Counted from the first letter of the stretch, positions 1-8,897 are shown. The stretch is DNA of 64,000 nucleotides from Candidatus Marimicrobium litorale (GCF_026262645.1 NZ_SHNO01000001.1:1054001-1118000); one strand, 5' to 3'. Numbers and translations are program-made. Notes: generated by a model not told the origin, from the sequence alone.

Positions 1-1
1 C

Positions 2-973
2 GATATCGGACGCATCGAGGGATATCGAAATTTTTGCAATAAAATCTGGAATGCCGCCCGCTATGTGCTGTTGAATTGCGAAAACGAGGACTGCGGAGCC
101 AATTCTTCATCCACCGTACACCTCAGCCTCGCGGACCAATGGATAATCAGCAAACTGCAGGAAACCGCAACCGAGGTGGAGGGTGCAGTTTCCAGTTATC
201 GCTTTGATTTGGCGAGCCAGTCGCTGTATGAGTTCATCTGGAATGAATACTGTGATTGGTATCTGGAGCTGTCCAAGCCCATCCTGTGGGACGAAGACGC
301 ATCACCTGAGGCGAAACGCGGCACACGACAGACGTTGCTGCGCGTAATGGAGAGCAGCCTGAGGTTACTGCATCCCATGATGCCTTTTATCACCGAAGAG
401 ATCTGGCAAACCATTGCCCCACTGGCGGGTTGCAGTGGCCCCACGCTGATGTTGCAAGCGTATCCGCAGGGAAAGCCGGAGCTGGTAAATCAAGCCGCGT
501 GCGCTGATATCGAGTGGCTCAAGTCGGTTATTGACGGCATCAGGAATATCCGGGGCGAAATGAACATACCCCCCTCAAAGGCGATACCTGTATTACTTCG
601 AAACGGCAATGAAAACGACCGGACAAGGCTGCAGCAAAATTCGCGATACCTGAAAAAGCTGGCTAAACTCGCCAGCGTTGATTGGTTGCCCGAAGGCGAG
701 GAACCTTTCGCGGCGACCGCGCTGGCTGGCGACCTCGAGATTTTGGTCCCCATGGCGGACCTCATTGACAAGGCAGCGGAGATTTCACGACTCGACCGCG
801 AGATTGACAAGCTGAAAAGTGATATCAGCCGTCTGGGCAATAAGTTGGGCAACCAGTCCTTTGTAGATAAAGCCCCGCCGGCAGTCGTTGCCAAAGAACA
901 AGAGAAATTACAATCTCAGCAGCACGCCCTGGAAACGCTCGAAAAACAACGGCAAAGAATACAGCAATTTTGA
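2..973 (+). CDS. valS: Valine--tRNA ligase, C-terminal part (5' end outside window)
   Basis: Charges tRNA-Val with valine in the cytoplasm. The reading frame is open from base 2, so the window begins inside the gene; about 323 of the roughly 900-950 residues usual for bacterial ValS are present. The first residues ([20 protein letters not shown]) match the region between the catalytic core and the anticodon-binding domain. The helical anticodon-binding domain follows ([16 protein letters not shown], then [15 protein letters not shown]). The last 70 residues are a Leu/Lys/Glu-rich coiled-coil arm typical of ValS C-termini. The catalytic HIGH and KMSKS motifs lie outside the window. The next gene is a small cold-shock gene 85 bp downstream, and I saw no clear terminator between them. 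Confidence 0.97.
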   Translation, partial: DIGRIEGYRNFCNKIWNAARYVLLNCENEDCGANSSSTVHLSLADQWIISKLQETATEVEGAVSSYRFDLASQSLYEFIWNEYCDWYLELSKPILWDEDASPEAKRGTRQTLLRVMESSLRLLHPMMPFITEEIWQTIAPLAGCSGPTLMLQAYPQGKPELVNQAACADIEWLKSVIDGIRNIRGEMNIPPSKAIPVLLRNGNENDRTRLQQNSRYLKKLAKLASVDWLPEGEEPFAATALAGDLEILVPMADLIDKAAEISRLDREIDKLKSDISRLGNKLGNQSFVDKAPPAVVAKEQEKLQSQQHALETLEKQRQRIQQF

Positions 974-1058
974 CCGCAGCAGGATGAACATGCTGTGCCG
1001 CTGGGTGTAGAGCGCGAACCAGGAATAATAATAAACAGCCAATAAGCCGAGGTAGTGC

Positions 1059-1271
1059 ATGAGTGAGCGAATAAACGGTACCGTGAAATGGTTCAATAGC
1101 GCCAAGGGATTTGGCTTCATTGCCAGAGAAGAACACGAAGATGATGTATTTGTTCATTTCCGCTCAATTCAAGGCGACGGATTTCGCACCCTGAACGAGG
1201 GCCAGGCAGTAGAGTTTACGCTCGTAGAAGGCCCCAAGGGGTTTCAGGCTGAGGATGTACTCAAGCTATAG
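1059..1271 (+). CDS. Cold-shock domain protein, CspA family (70 aa)
   Basis: Small single-stranded nucleic-acid-binding protein made of one cold-shock domain. RNP1 (KGFGFI, residues 16-21) and RNP2 (VFVHF, 30-34) are intact, with the WFN aromatic patch at 11-13. The length of 70 residues is normal for CspA proteins, which bind RNA and melt secondary structure. A GAGG Shine-Dalgarno lies about 7 bases before the ATG. The gene stands alone between valS and a second gene carrying a related cold-shock domain. The HFRSI..G.GFRTL segment departs from the E. coli CspA sequence and recurs almost unchanged in the neighbouring gene. That suggests local duplication, or a shared ancestral type. Which cold-shock paralogue this is cannot be decided from sequence alone. 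Confidence 0.93.
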   Translation: MSERINGTVKWFNSAKGFGFIAREEHEDDVFVHFRSIQGDGFRTLNEGQAVEFTLVEGPKGFQAEDVLKL

Positions 1272-1416
1272 CCACTCGTACCAAATGTCTTGCGCGCGCT
1301 TCTGCTAGAAATGCCATTATTTTGGCAAGCGAGGGCAGAGGCCTACAGCGAGAAATATCATCACTACGCAAATTCGATAGGCTGTATTTGTTACGCGACG
1401 CGCACAAGTTGCTCCA

Positions 1417-1444
1417 TTGGTGTTAGACTTCCCGCCTTTAATAC
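1417..1444 (+). promoter_or_regulatory. Candidate sigma-70 promoter for the membrane cold-shock protein
   Basis: TTGGTG at 1417-1422 and TAATAC at 1439-1444 are separated by 16 bases, and the gene start follows about 40 bases later. The match is moderate and is read by eye only. Confidence 0.33.
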
Positions 1445-1483
1445 CGTGCGGTCCATGCACGGGCCATTATTGTGAGGAATCCA

Positions 1484-1915
1484 ATGAGCCTAATTGCCAA
1501 GCTGTGTATCAGTTTCGTTATCACTGCCATCGCCACTGCTATCTGCACCATGATGCTGGATGGCGCGCCTGTGCAGTTTTTTGACCTGCGTATAGCAATC
1601 GCGTTTTTTGCATCGACGACGGCCACTGCCATTATCGTCGGCGCTATCACCGCCCAATCTCAGACTAATCCAGACATTGTAGCAACCAGCCCCTCCAGTG
1701 ACACGGGGCAACGGGATCAAGGCACTGTCAAATGGTTTAACGTCTCGAAAGGGTTCGGCTTTATTGTGAAGGAAGATGGCGAAGAGATATTTGTACACTT
1801 TCGCTCAATCCGCGGAGAAGGCCGCCGCAGTCTGAGAGATGGCGAAGCCGTCAACTTCATTACCACTGATAGCGAAAAAGGTCCCCAGGCCGAGGACGTT
1901 GTGGCAGAGCGCTGA
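1484..1915 (+). CDS. Membrane-anchored cold-shock domain protein (143 aa)
   Basis: Two hydrophobic segments (about residues 3-25 and 35-57) precede a complete cold-shock domain (about 79-143). The domain has the WFN patch, RNP1 KGFGFI (89-94) and RNP2 IFVHF. The predicted product is an inner-membrane protein with a nucleic-acid-binding domain on a short Ser/Thr/Gln linker. With two membrane segments the domain would face the same side as the N-terminus, presumably the cytoplasm. I chose ATG 1484 because GAGG lies about 6 bases upstream; an in-frame GTG at 1472 has no comparable signal. The C-terminal domain strongly resembles the csp gene immediately upstream. The stop lies 4 bp from the convergent TetR gene. 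Its role is unknown; tethering RNA at the membrane is inference. Confidence 0.88.
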   Translation: MSLIAKLCISFVITAIATAICTMMLDGAPVQFFDLRIAIAFFASTTATAIIVGAITAQSQTNPDIVATSPSSDTGQRDQGTVKWFNVSKGFGFIVKEDGEEIFVHFRSIRGEGRRSLRDGEAVNFITTDSEKGPQAEDVVAER

Positions 1916-1919
1916 GTGT

Positions 1920-2579
1920 CTAGACGCGGGGAACCGTCCCAAACACTCCCTGCCAGTAAAGCTGGATCATTCTTGCACCCTCCTGCAACAGTAGCTCGGA
2001 CGATGCCCCGCGTTCTTCAAGCATCATCTCCACAATGGCGTAACCGAGATCAATGGAGAGGTGCGCCTGCGTCTTGACCAGTTCATCCTGTTCACGGTCC
2101 AGTAAAGGGGCTACCGTCAACGCAAACTGATCTGCTATGAGACGATGAGAGTCAAGGCGTAATTCTTGTAGCGGAGTGACTGCACGCAGTGCCTGAACGA
2201 TTTCACGGCCACCCGTTGCCTGCTCCGTGACATAATGCGTTTGCTGCAAAAGGACATGGACATTGTCCAGCAGAGTTCGAGGATCTCCTTGCTGCAGGTA
2301 ATCGTCAAACCACTGCTGAAATACCGCATTCTGCTTGTCCATCAGGCGAGCGCCAAGCGCATGCAGCACAGCATATTTGTTGGGAAAGTATCGATAAACT
2401 GCCGGAACGGTAATGCCGGCGCGCTCGGCCACCAGATTAGTAGAGATGCGCTCAACGCCTACTTCAACCAAGAGCGCTGCCGCCGACTCCAGTATGGACT
2501 CGTAAGTGCGCTTTGCTCTGGCTTGCTGGGGCTTGTTTTTTTCCAGCAACTCGACCCGCTGCCTGCTAGGCTCTGTCAT
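1920..2579 (-). CDS. TetR/AcrR family transcriptional regulator (219 aa)
   Basis: One-component repressor-type regulator. The N-terminal helix-turn-helix domain occupies about residues 18-70, with the family hallmark ILESAAALLVEVGVERIS followed by VAERAGITVPAVYRYFPNKYAVL. The remaining 150 residues form the variable helical ligand-binding and dimerization domain. AGGAA lies about 8 bases before the ATG. The gene is divergent from the DUF3604 gene at 2740, and a 17-bp dyad in the shared spacer (2693-2709) is a plausible binding site. Such regulators usually control themselves and the adjacent divergent gene. The ligand cannot be predicted; the N-terminal arm rich in Lys/Arg is ordinary for the family. 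Confidence 0.93.
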   Translation of the reverse strand: MTEPSRQRVELLEKNKPQQARAKRTYESILESAAALLVEVGVERISTNLVAERAGITVPAVYRYFPNKYAVLHALGARLMDKQNAVFQQWFDDYLQQGDPRTLLDNVHVLLQQTHYVTEQATGGREIVQALRAVTPLQELRLDSHRLIADQFALTVAPLLDREQDELVKTQAHLSIDLGYAIVEMMLEERGASSELLLQEGARMIQLYWQGVFGTVPRV

Positions 2580-2692
2580 TTATCAATTCCTGTCATGCGT
2601 GTCTTCAAGCCACGGAATCGTAACCCAGCGAAGAAAGCTCCGCCAGTTATCTCCTGTTACGGGAACAACACAAACTCTGGCGTCACAGCTGC

Positions 2693-2709
2693 GGCAATGA
2701 CACAATGCC
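2693..2709. promoter_or_regulatory. Candidate TetR operator dyad between tetR and DUF3604 gene
   Basis: The 17-bp sequence GGCAATGACACAATGCC is an interrupted palindrome of the form GGCAnTG-N3-CAnTGCC. It lies in the spacer shared by the divergent TetR gene and the DUF3604 gene, 30 bp before the latter's start codon. Size and position fit a TetR-family operator. No binding data are available. Confidence 0.4.
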
Positions 2710-2739
2710 AAGCTGAAAGGATAACTCCTGGATCGATTC

Positions 2740-4794
2740 ATGACGTCAAGCCCTTCATGGCAAACTCATCGCCGCATTTCGACGGGACTTCTGTCGACTA
2801 TCCTGTTTATGCTTTCAACCGTCGCAGCATCTTCTATCGCCTTTGAGCGCACGGAAAGTCGCGAGCCTTGCAGTGAATTCAACTCATCAAAACGTCCGAT
2901 GTTTGGTGATCTTCACGTGCACACCAGACTGTCTTTCGACAGCTATGTGTCCAGTCAACGTAATGATCCAGATACAGCGTATCGTTATGCGAGGGGCGAG
3001 GCCATTACGCTGCCAGACGAAGATGGCAACCAGACCGTGATCGCAAAAATTCAACGGCCGCTGGATTATACCGCCGTAACGGATCACGCGGAGTTTTTGG
3101 GCCCCATAAACCTTTGCACCACAAATTCAAGTAGGCCCGTCTATTGGTTTCCCGCCTGCATTGCCACCCGCAGTGATAATTTTTATATTCAGTTACTGGC
3201 AGCTAATTACTGGGTCAACCTCGGTGTAACCGGCACGGCTCAGCAGAAGGAAGAATCAGTCGTATGTACTATTGACGACTGCAATATGGCTCACCACGAG
3301 GCCTGGCAGCAAATTCAGGAGGCGGCAGAACGTCACTATGATCGCTCCTCTGATTGCGCATTTACGACCTTCGTTGGCTACGAGTACACGGATGCACCCG
3401 ATTTCTCCAATCTTCACCGCAATGTGATATTCCGCAATGAAAATGTAACCTCAACAGCGATTTCTACCTACGACACTGGATCAAAAAATTACCCGGAGCT
3501 GTGGCGGCGCCTGCGCCGGGAATGCAGCAGTGGTACTGCAGGGTGTGATGTCATATCTATCCCGCATAACTCCAATCTGAGCAGGGGCCTGATGTTCTCT
3601 GATCCAGCCAACGAAGAGGACGCACTCAATCGGCTGTATTTTGAGCCCCTGGTGGAACTTGTTCAGCACAAGGCGGCCAGTGAATGCCGTTTCGATCGTC
3701 TGCTGGGCCTTGGCGTCGCAACCGAAGATGAGCTGTGCGACTTTGAACAGACCGAGACCGATAACCTCTCTATGCTAGGCTCGATTTTTGGAGAGTTACG
3801 CACTGACGAGGCCGCCCCGGTAGCCATTGGCGATTTCGGCCGGCGCAACATGGTGCGCAACGTTCTTAAGGATGGCTTACAGCTTGAAAAGGAGAGTGGC
3901 ATAAACCCCTTCAAGCTGGGCTTTATCGGCAGCACGGATACCCACAGCGCCACACCAGGCGCAGCGGAGGAAGACAACTATGTCGGACATCTCGGCAGGC
4001 GCGATTCTGGCTATCGCAACGTGCAGGACCACTTTTTTGATAACCCGGGCGGACTCGCCGTAGTGTGGGCCGAGGAGAACTCCCGCGACAGTATTTTTGC
4101 AGGCATGCGCGCACGAGAGACCTACGCCACCAGTGGGACACGGCCCCTCGTGCGTTTTTTTGCCGGCGCGAAATACGCCGCCGACATGTGCAGTGATCAA
4201 CAGATGGTCGAAAAAGCCTATGCGGGGGGCGTGCCCATGGGTGGAGAGGTTTTTGGGTACCGTGATAGCCCAGTTTTCCTGGTCAGTGCCAGCAAGGATG
4301 TTGGCAGCCCGGGACACCCGGGTACCGATTTACAGCGTATCCAGATAATCAAGGGCTGGCTGGACAATCAGGGACGCACACATGAGAGAGTGTTCGACGT
4401 GGCAGGGAGCGCCAGTCAAAAGGCTGGCGTCGATCCCGAAAACTGCGCCACTGTGGGTAAGGGCCACTCACAACTTTGCCGCGTTTGGCGAGATCCGGAT
4501 TATCAACAGGGCCAGCGCGCCTTCTATTACGCCCGTGTGCTCGAAAACCCCAGTTGCCGTTGGAGCACCCTGCAGTGCCAGGCAGCCGGTGTAAACCCCT
4601 TCGATCAGAATTGCAGCGCCCAGGCCGAGAGAAAAAATATAGCATCAAGGGATGCCGGTGCCATTGGCGATGTCTGGGGGAAATGTTGCCTCAATCCCGA
4701 TAATGAACCGTTTTATTCGCCCACGCTGCAGGAACGCGCGTGGACCTCTCCCATTTGGGTCAACCCTTCGCAAAACAACGAGGCATCGCTTTGA
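2740..4794 (+). CDS. Exported DUF3604 protein with PHP-like metal motifs (684 aa)
   Basis: Large exported protein of the DUF3604 family, whose biochemical role is not established. A basic then hydrophobic N-terminus (about residues 11-34) reads as a signal peptide. The mature part opens with FGDLHVHT, in which H59 and H61 form the HxH metal motif of PHP-type phosphoesterases. Further likely metal motifs are AVTDHAEF and GSTDTHSATPG. The many cysteines (for example CTTNSSRPVYWFPAC and CTIDDC) suggest disulfides in the periplasm. The length is normal for the family. The gene is divergent from a TetR regulator that probably controls it, and its stop overlaps the start of a methyltransferase gene. 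Hydrolase activity is inference from the PHP-like motifs. Confidence 0.9.
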   Translation: MTSSPSWQTHRRISTGLLSTILFMLSTVAASSIAFERTESREPCSEFNSSKRPMFGDLHVHTRLSFDSYVSSQRNDPDTAYRYARGEAITLPDEDGNQTVIAKIQRPLDYTAVTDHAEFLGPINLCTTNSSRPVYWFPACIATRSDNFYIQLLAANYWVNLGVTGTAQQKEESVVCTIDDCNMAHHEAWQQIQEAAERHYDRSSDCAFTTFVGYEYTDAPDFSNLHRNVIFRNENVTSTAISTYDTGSKNYPELWRRLRRECSSGTAGCDVISIPHNSNLSRGLMFSDPANEEDALNRLYFEPLVELVQHKAASECRFDRLLGLGVATEDELCDFEQTETDNLSMLGSIFGELRTDEAAPVAIGDFGRRNMVRNVLKDGLQLEKESGINPFKLGFIGSTDTHSATPGAAEEDNYVGHLGRRDSGYRNVQDHFFDNPGGLAVVWAEENSRDSIFAGMRARETYATSGTRPLVRFFAGAKYAADMCSDQQMVEKAYAGGVPMGGEVFGYRDSPVFLVSASKDVGSPGHPGTDLQRIQIIKGWLDNQGRTHERVFDVAGSASQKAGVDPENCATVGKGHSQLCRVWRDPDYQQGQRAFYYARVLENPSCRWSTLQCQAAGVNPFDQNCSAQAERKNIASRDAGAIGDVWGKCCLNPDNEPFYSPTLQERAWTSPIWVNPSQNNEASL

Positions 4795-5414
4795 AGAAGC
4801 ACAACACCAAGACCGCATACCGAATCCACGGCGCAGTTCTGCCAACCAGTTCCCATCCGGCTATTCGCGCAGTCAAACGCCAGACCGATGCGCCCTCCAT
4901 TCACGGCAACAAACTTTGGAAATCCAGCCGCCTGGTTATAGATTACTTGACTAAAAACCCACCGGAGCACAGCAAGCGGGTGCTCGACGTCGGGTGTGGT
5001 TGGGGCATTTCCGGTATCTGGTGTGCCAAGACGCTGGGCTCAAAAGTTACCTCTATGGATGCCGACCCCAGTGTATTTCCATTTTTAGACGTGACGGCCG
5101 ATCTTAACGGCGTGAAGACCAAACACCTAGTGTCTCGCTTCGAAGACCTGACCGTAAAAAAACTATCTAAATACGACATACTGATCGGCGCGGATATTTG
5201 TTTCTGGGATGAACTGGTAAAACCAGTGTCAAATATGGTGAAGCGTGCTGTCAAAGCCGGCGTCAAGCAAATTATTATTGCGGACCCTGAACGAGATCCC
5301 TTTTTCGAAGTGGCGGCGCGATGCGAAAAGCGCTATCAGGCTGAAACCATCGAGTGGGAAACTCGTGGCTCGGTGAAAGCGCGAGGATCGCTGCTAATTA
5401 TTGAGAACCACTGA
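4791..5414 (+). CDS. SAM-dependent methyltransferase, class I (207 aa)
   Basis: Rossmann-fold methyltransferase. Motif I is VLDVGCGWG at residues 64-72, followed by the acidic SMDADP segment and IGADICFWDEL, which resembles the nicotinamide/lysine methyltransferase-like (NNMT/METTL) group. I chose TTG 4791 as start: it overlaps the upstream stop in the arrangement TTGA, GAGG lies about 8 bases before it, and the protein then begins KKHNTKTAYRIHG, the usual family opening. An upstream GTG at 4740 would add 17 residues inside the preceding gene. The overlap suggests translational coupling with the DUF3604 gene. The substrate is unknown; a small molecule or protein lysine are both possible. Confidence 0.85.
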   Translation: MKKHNTKTAYRIHGAVLPTSSHPAIRAVKRQTDAPSIHGNKLWKSSRLVIDYLTKNPPEHSKRVLDVGCGWGISGIWCAKTLGSKVTSMDADPSVFPFLDVTADLNGVKTKHLVSRFEDLTVKKLSKYDILIGADICFWDELVKPVSNMVKRAVKAGVKQIIIADPERDPFFEVAARCEKRYQAETIEWETRGSVKARGSLLIIENH

Positions 5415-5733
5415 ACGGAGCCCTGCCCTGTATCAGGTTGCCCAGAGTCCATTCGCTATGGGGCACACTGCCCCATTTATGCCAAAAAGTTGAATTACTG
5501 CCCCATTTGCTTTGTCAGGGCTTAACATTACAGCCGCGTGGTGATATAAAGCCGACCCGTTTGGCGCCGTGGGGTTAATGGCAGCCTGACGACAGCCCTA
5601 TTTCAGGAATATGGGCGAAACCAACACACCACAATCGTTAAAAACCTGTTTCCCTGTGCCTTGTGAGTGAGAAATCGCGGAAACTGGACTATGTTTAAAC
5701 TGTAGCCTATCAACTCGGACGCTTTGAAAACAC
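5415..5733. other. Intergenic region with hairpin and direct repeat
   Basis: About 320 bp without a credible gene. It holds a perfect 8-bp stem with 3-base loop (5458-5476, ATGGGGCA-CAC-TGCCCCAT). A direct repeat CTGCCCCATTT occurs at 5468-5478 and 5498-5508. The hairpin is not followed by a T-run, so a Rho-independent terminator is doubtful; a protein-binding or processing site is equally possible. Confidence 0.5.
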
Positions 5734-7413
5734 ATGAAACAACTGGGAATACTCGACTCCGCCTTCGTTAATCTGGAACAGACCAACACACCGCAACACG
5801 TTGGCGGCATGGGCATATACGATCCGTCTACCGCGCCGGGAGGCTTTGTAAGGTTCAAGGACGTCATTGCAAGCTTTGAGCGACGCTTGGGGAGCATGCC
5901 CCTGTTTCGAACTCGACTGGTAGAAGTCCCCGGTGGGCTCGATCGCCCCTACTGGGTGAAGGATGCCAACTTTGATGTGGAGTTTCATTTAAGACACATC
6001 GCCCTGCCCGCGCCCGGAGACTGGCGGCAACTGTGCATCCAGACCGCTCGACTGCATTCCCGCCCGCTGGATATGGCGCGTCCGCTTTGGGAGGCTTACA
6101 TCATCGAGGGCCTGGATAATATTCCCAACCTGCCCAAGGGCTGCTTTGCCGTCTACACTAAAATGCACCACTCACTGGTTGACGGCGCAGGTGGCGCATC
6201 CTTTATGACGGCGCTTCACGATCTGGTACCCGACCCTGAAGATAGTCACGCTGGTGACTCAGAGCCTCGACTTGTAGACACGATACCTTCTGTTAGTGAA
6301 TTACTGACCAAGGCCACGATTAATAGCGTCAAGAATACGGCGCAGCTCGTCACCGGAACCGCGCGCAGCGCTCGGGATTTAACCCAGTACGTCGCCGATG
6401 TTGCACTTAAGAAAATCCCTGCACCGGATGTGTCCGCCCCCAAAACAATTTTGAACAAGCCGGTAGGCCCACACCGCGTGTTCGACGCCGCTGAATTTCC
6501 GTTAGAGGGCTTCAAGGACATTAAAAACGCTGTAGGGGTCAAGGTCAATGATGTTGCGCTAGGCATCATTGCGGGAGCATTAAAACAGTACCTCGAGGAA
6601 AAAGGTGCGACTCCCGCCTCGGGATCTCTCGCTACGGGAATACCGCTTAACATGCGGACACGACGTGGCACTACTGAAGAGAACAATCAGGTCGGATCTA
6701 TTTTTGCTTCCCTGCACACAGATGTAGATGACCCTGTTGAACGCCTGCATGCCATTGGACTATCGACCGAAGAAGCCAAGAAAAGCGGTGAAGCGAGTCC
6801 GATGGTGGACGCGCTGATGCTGGCCGGTGTTTTGTCGCCGATGGTCTCAAAATCTGTTGCCCGCTTCTGGTCACGTAACGAACTCTCACGGCATATACCG
6901 CTCAATATTTCCACCTGCATATCCAACGTGCCCGGCCCCGATTTTCCTCTCTATTGCGCCGGGGCCCGCATGGTCGACTACTACGGCCTGGGTGTTCTAA
7001 CACCCGGCATGGGCATCTTTCACCTCGTATTTAGCTATGCGGGGAAAATCACTCTGTCAGTCTTGGCTGATCGAGATATCATACCTGACCCTGAACGCTA
7101 TCACGACTGCCTTGTCGCTTCTTATGAGGAGTTGTACGCTGCCGCAATAAAACTGGGGCCAGGACGACCGCGCAACGCCGATGTGGCGGCCAAAGCTAAA
7201 ATCCGCTCACCCAAGCGCAAACGCACTGTCAGTAAAAAGTCCTCCAAGACCTCTACCGCCGGCAAGACTCGTTCGAGGTCAAACGCGGCGCGAGCGGACG
7301 GGAAAAAGGTAACCAAGAAGAATCGCAGTAAGCCCAGCGGCATAAACGGGGCGAGTCCCGCCAAGAGCCCGATGCAGGCAGCCGCCCGCAACGAACCCAC
7401 CAATCCCGCCTGA
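5734..7413 (+). CDS. Wax ester synthase/diacylglycerol acyltransferase with basic tail (559 aa)
   Basis: Transfers an acyl group from acyl-CoA to a fatty alcohol or diacylglycerol, giving storage wax esters or triacylglycerol at the inner face of the cytoplasmic membrane. The catalytic motif HHSLVDG (H145, H146, D150) is intact. The C-terminal conserved region contains NISTCISNVPGPDFPLYCAG and the following YYGLGVLTPG. Residues 1-474 correspond to the usual full-length enzyme. Residues 475-559 are an extra tail rich in Lys, Arg, Ser, Ala and Pro, with clusters such as SPKRKRTVSKKSSK, resembling histone H1-like or PhaF-like C-termini. The gene is monocistronic as far as can be seen, with no strong Shine-Dalgarno. 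Whether wax ester or TAG is the main product cannot be told. Confidence 0.95.
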   Translation: MKQLGILDSAFVNLEQTNTPQHVGGMGIYDPSTAPGGFVRFKDVIASFERRLGSMPLFRTRLVEVPGGLDRPYWVKDANFDVEFHLRHIALPAPGDWRQLCIQTARLHSRPLDMARPLWEAYIIEGLDNIPNLPKGCFAVYTKMHHSLVDGAGGASFMTALHDLVPDPEDSHAGDSEPRLVDTIPSVSELLTKATINSVKNTAQLVTGTARSARDLTQYVADVALKKIPAPDVSAPKTILNKPVGPHRVFDAAEFPLEGFKDIKNAVGVKVNDVALGIIAGALKQYLEEKGATPASGSLATGIPLNMRTRRGTTEENNQVGSIFASLHTDVDDPVERLHAIGLSTEEAKKSGEASPMVDALMLAGVLSPMVSKSVARFWSRNELSRHIPLNISTCISNVPGPDFPLYCAGARMVDYYGLGVLTPGMGIFHLVFSYAGKITLSVLADRDIIPDPERYHDCLVASYEELYAAAIKLGPGRPRNADVAAKAKIRSPKRKRTVSKKSSKTSTAGKTRSRSNAARADGKKVTKKNRSKPSGINGASPAKSPMQAAARNEPTNPA

Positions 7414-7966
7414 CCAGACTGCGAGACACGCCTCAAAAACTCGCCACCGGCGGGCTTGATCCGCGCAACGTGGTCTGAGCGCCTAAATGATTGAGTGACC
7501 GCGCTACCATGAGAAACGCGGGCGATGAGCACTGGCAGTGTCTCCAGTCGGTGGTAGACTCAGATCGACGCGAGTGACTCTGCAACGCACTGGAAATACA
7601 CAGTGTCTGTACCGCCATGATCGCAGCGGCATATATTTTTCGAGAAGTAACACTTAAAGTACTGTTATTTATGTATTATTTTTATTTATAGGGCCAGCCC
7701 AAGTCAGGCACCACACGCTACTGCGTGCTCACCCCTGCCTCTGCCGGCATCTTCAGGACAGGGTCAATGAAATTAACGGACTGCCAATCACCGACGGGGT
7801 TATCATCAACCTCGATTGAACGCTGGACACGGACACGCCTAAGGCTCCTCTGTGACTGCACAGCCGGCTAGCCTCTATTGGCTTGCTGAAGCCCTCGCAG
7901 ATTTTTGCGAGCAAATCAAAATCCGCGCGGATAAAAATGTCCTCCTGCCGACAACCGAAGAACATT
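7414..7966. other. Long intergenic region with AT-rich island
   Basis: About 550 bp in which I support no gene. Positions 7628-7690 are strikingly A+T-rich compared with the surroundings. Within this stretch an imperfect dyad has arms TAACA (7648-7652) and TGTTA (7663-7667). It could be a promoter or nucleoid-protein site, but no clear -35/-10 pair leads into tatD. Confidence 0.4.
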
Positions 7967-8770
7967 ATGAGCAAAAAAAAACGCGACATACCGCAATTTC
8001 AAACGCCAATCATTGAGACCCATTGCCACCTGGATTATCTTGACGTCGAGCAACTGGCGGGAATCCTTAAAAAATCCTTTGAGGTGGGTATAGAGCGCAT
8101 TGTCACTATCGCGGTCTCTCCCGATAACCTCGAAAAAGTGATGGCACTCACACGTGAGTCATCTGCTATCTGGGGCACACAGGGTATCCATCCGCATGAG
8201 GCCAATCACTACAATACGAATGTTGAGGAAATGATCAGAGCGAATGCACAGAACCCGCGCATTCTTGCCATTGGAGAAATCGGCCTGGATTATTATTACG
8301 ATCATGTCGATCGCAGCATCCAGCGCAACGCTTTTGAACGCCAGTTGGAACTGGCAGCCGAACTGGATCTGCCCGTTGTGATCCACAGCAGGGACGCGGA
8401 TAAAGACACTCAGGATATCCTGCAGAGCTACAGCGGCCGACTCCCGCGAAAGGGCGTGATACACAGCTTCACCTCCTCAAGGGCACTCGCAGAATACTGC
8501 CTTTCCGAGGGTTTCTTTTTGGGGTTTAACGGCATTACCACCTTCAATAAAGCCGATAACGTGCGTGAAGTGGTCAGCATTACTCCGGTGGAACAACTGA
8601 TCCTGGAAACCGACGCACCCTATCTCACACCGGTACCTTATCGAGGCAAACCCAACGCACCCTACTACCTCCCCTTCATCGCGGAGAAAATCGCCCAGGT
8701 CAAGGATATTGCAGTGGAGGAATTGTTGCAGCGAGCATATGACAACAGCCTATCGCTGTTTTTTCGGTAA
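7967..8770 (+). CDS. TatD family metal-dependent hydrolase (267 aa)
   Basis: Member of the TatD DNase family, TIM-barrel metalloenzymes with 3'-5' exonuclease activity in characterized members. Visible metal motifs are ETHCHLD (H19, H21), GEIGLDYYYD, VIHSRDADKDT and the late LETDAPYLTP. These are the family's HxH, Glu, His and Asp ligands in the right order. I chose ATG 7967 because it gives a normal length and has a purine-rich GAAGAA upstream. Upstream in-frame starts at 7937 and TTG 7883 would add an unusual N-terminal extension. The gene lies before rapA with a 127-bp spacer and is probably transcribed separately. Whether it is TatD, YcfH or YjjV type is not decided. Confidence 0.92.
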   Translation: MSKKKRDIPQFQTPIIETHCHLDYLDVEQLAGILKKSFEVGIERIVTIAVSPDNLEKVMALTRESSAIWGTQGIHPHEANHYNTNVEEMIRANAQNPRILAIGEIGLDYYYDHVDRSIQRNAFERQLELAAELDLPVVIHSRDADKDTQDILQSYSGRLPRKGVIHSFTSSRALAEYCLSEGFFLGFNGITTFNKADNVREVVSITPVEQLILETDAPYLTPVPYRGKPNAPYYLPFIAEKIAQVKDIAVEELLQRAYDNSLSLFFR

Positions 8771-8897
8771 TAGAATTCCAGCACGTACCACCCACCCCGC
8801 TTGCGAGGGTAATTGAAGCACTAGCCCGCTTTCGGTGATAGACTACGCGCCGTTTGAGCAAAGCACTGGGCCTTTCATTCGGTAACGAGCATCTTTG

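Noticed and set aside
825-1157. Minus-strand frames overlapping valS and the cold-shock gene
   Set aside because: They are antisense shadows of two certain genes.
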